A stretch of 21,636 nt of DNA from Ophiosphaerella korrae. Its lineage: Eukaryota > Ascomycota > Dothideomycetes > Pleosporales > Phaeosphaeriaceae. The notes beneath the pieces were generated by a model. The model ran no database searches. It was not told where the DNA came from and worked only from the letters and a program-made list of their open reading frames with translations. The stretch's first letter is position 1, and each line of letters starts with the position of its first letter. Shown in pieces: positions 21,405-21,636 of this stretch. The stretch spans positions 1 through 21,636 of the forward strand of contig JALNQF010000574.1 in NCBI GenBank assembly GCA_028456385.1, read 5' to 3'. Made by a program: the position numbers and the translations under genes.

Positions 21405-21636
21405 TATTATAATAGTAACAAGAGAAATACAGATAGAACTAATTAGCCCTATAACTAAAGGATTAAGTTCTTACAAATATAAAGAATACGAACTTAATTA
21501 GGAAACTACATATAATTAGGATACCTAAGAGGTAATCTGTAATCTATAGACTCTTAGCGTTAATAGATTATAGATTAAGGTAATCTATAATCTATTATTC
21601 TTAGTAGTAATAGATTAATAGATTAGGATAAGTATA
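21405..21636 (+). repeat. Subtype B LTR of E4, cut by the window end
   Basis: It starts TATTATAATAGTAACAAGAG and follows the E2 LTRs through the 15-bp inverted repeat (21533-21577), ending about half way along. It inserted into E1 gag. Whether it is a solo LTR or the 5' LTR of a full element cannot be seen. Its CTGTAAT at 21537 is probably an unmutated ancestral base. Confidence 0.93.

Noticed and set aside
1..21636. Mitochondrial or plasmid DNA, given the extreme AT content
   Set aside because: The composition is explained by CA/TG loss rather than general AT bias, and the content is nuclear-type LTR retrotransposons with no mitochondrial gene.
1..21636. Short stop-free frames in many places as host genes
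   Set aside because: They overlap recognisable gag-pol or LTR sequence in other frames, lack Met starts and recur in all element copies.
1..21636. Centromere or pericentromeric core
   Set aside because: Nested RIPed elements are common in fungal centromeres but equally in other AT-rich blocks; nothing in the sequence separates the two.

Overview
The window looks like one AT-rich, gene-free block of a filamentous ascomycete genome, built only from nested, mutated Ty3/gypsy LTR retrotransposons. CA and TG dinucleotides are almost absent while TA is extremely abundant. Coding frames are full of TAA and TAG exactly where CAA, CAG or TGG would be expected. This is the signature of repeat-induced point mutation (RIP, C to T in CpA on either strand), known in Pezizomycotina. 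The species cannot be named from this sequence. I found no intact host gene, tRNA, rRNA or CRISPR array.

Layout, oldest to youngest, resolved from LTR ends and target-site duplications (TSDs). Layer 0: 1-550, minus-strand reverse transcriptase of another Ty3 family (X). Layer 1: element E1, minus strand, 3' LTR at 551-949, gag-pol at 1594-6319 continuing as gag at 20693-21404; its 5' end lies beyond the window. Layer 2: element E3, plus strand, inserted in the second zinc knuckle of E1 gag (TSD AATAT); 5' LTR 6320-6579 plus 13893-14090, internal region 14091-20234, 3' LTR 20235-20692. Layer 3: a 278-bp LTR-like insert (6580-6658 plus 13689-13887) inside the 5' LTR of E3 (TSD TATAT). Layer 4: element E2, plus strand, 6659-13683, complete, inside that insert (TSD TTAAT). 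Separately, E1 carries a 265-bp LTR-like insert at 4307-4571, and a further element, E4, enters its gag at 21405 and runs off the window.

E1, E2, E3 and probably E4 belong to one family with two LTR subtypes: A (458 bp; E1, E3) and B (430 bp; E2, E4). The family has a single gag-pol frame of about 1,800 codons: capsid, two CCHC knuckles, a long linker of about 400 codons, protease (DSGA), reverse transcriptase (YLDD), RNase H, integrase (D-65-D-35-E) and a C-terminal chromodomain, so it is chromovirus-like. Between pol and the 3' LTR all three internal regions keep a candidate antisense reading frame whose predicted protein is conserved between subtypes. It is the least expected item in the window.

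All coordinates and alignments were made by eye. LTR and TSD boundaries are cross-checked by equal LTR lengths and should be accurate to the base; gene starts are approximate.
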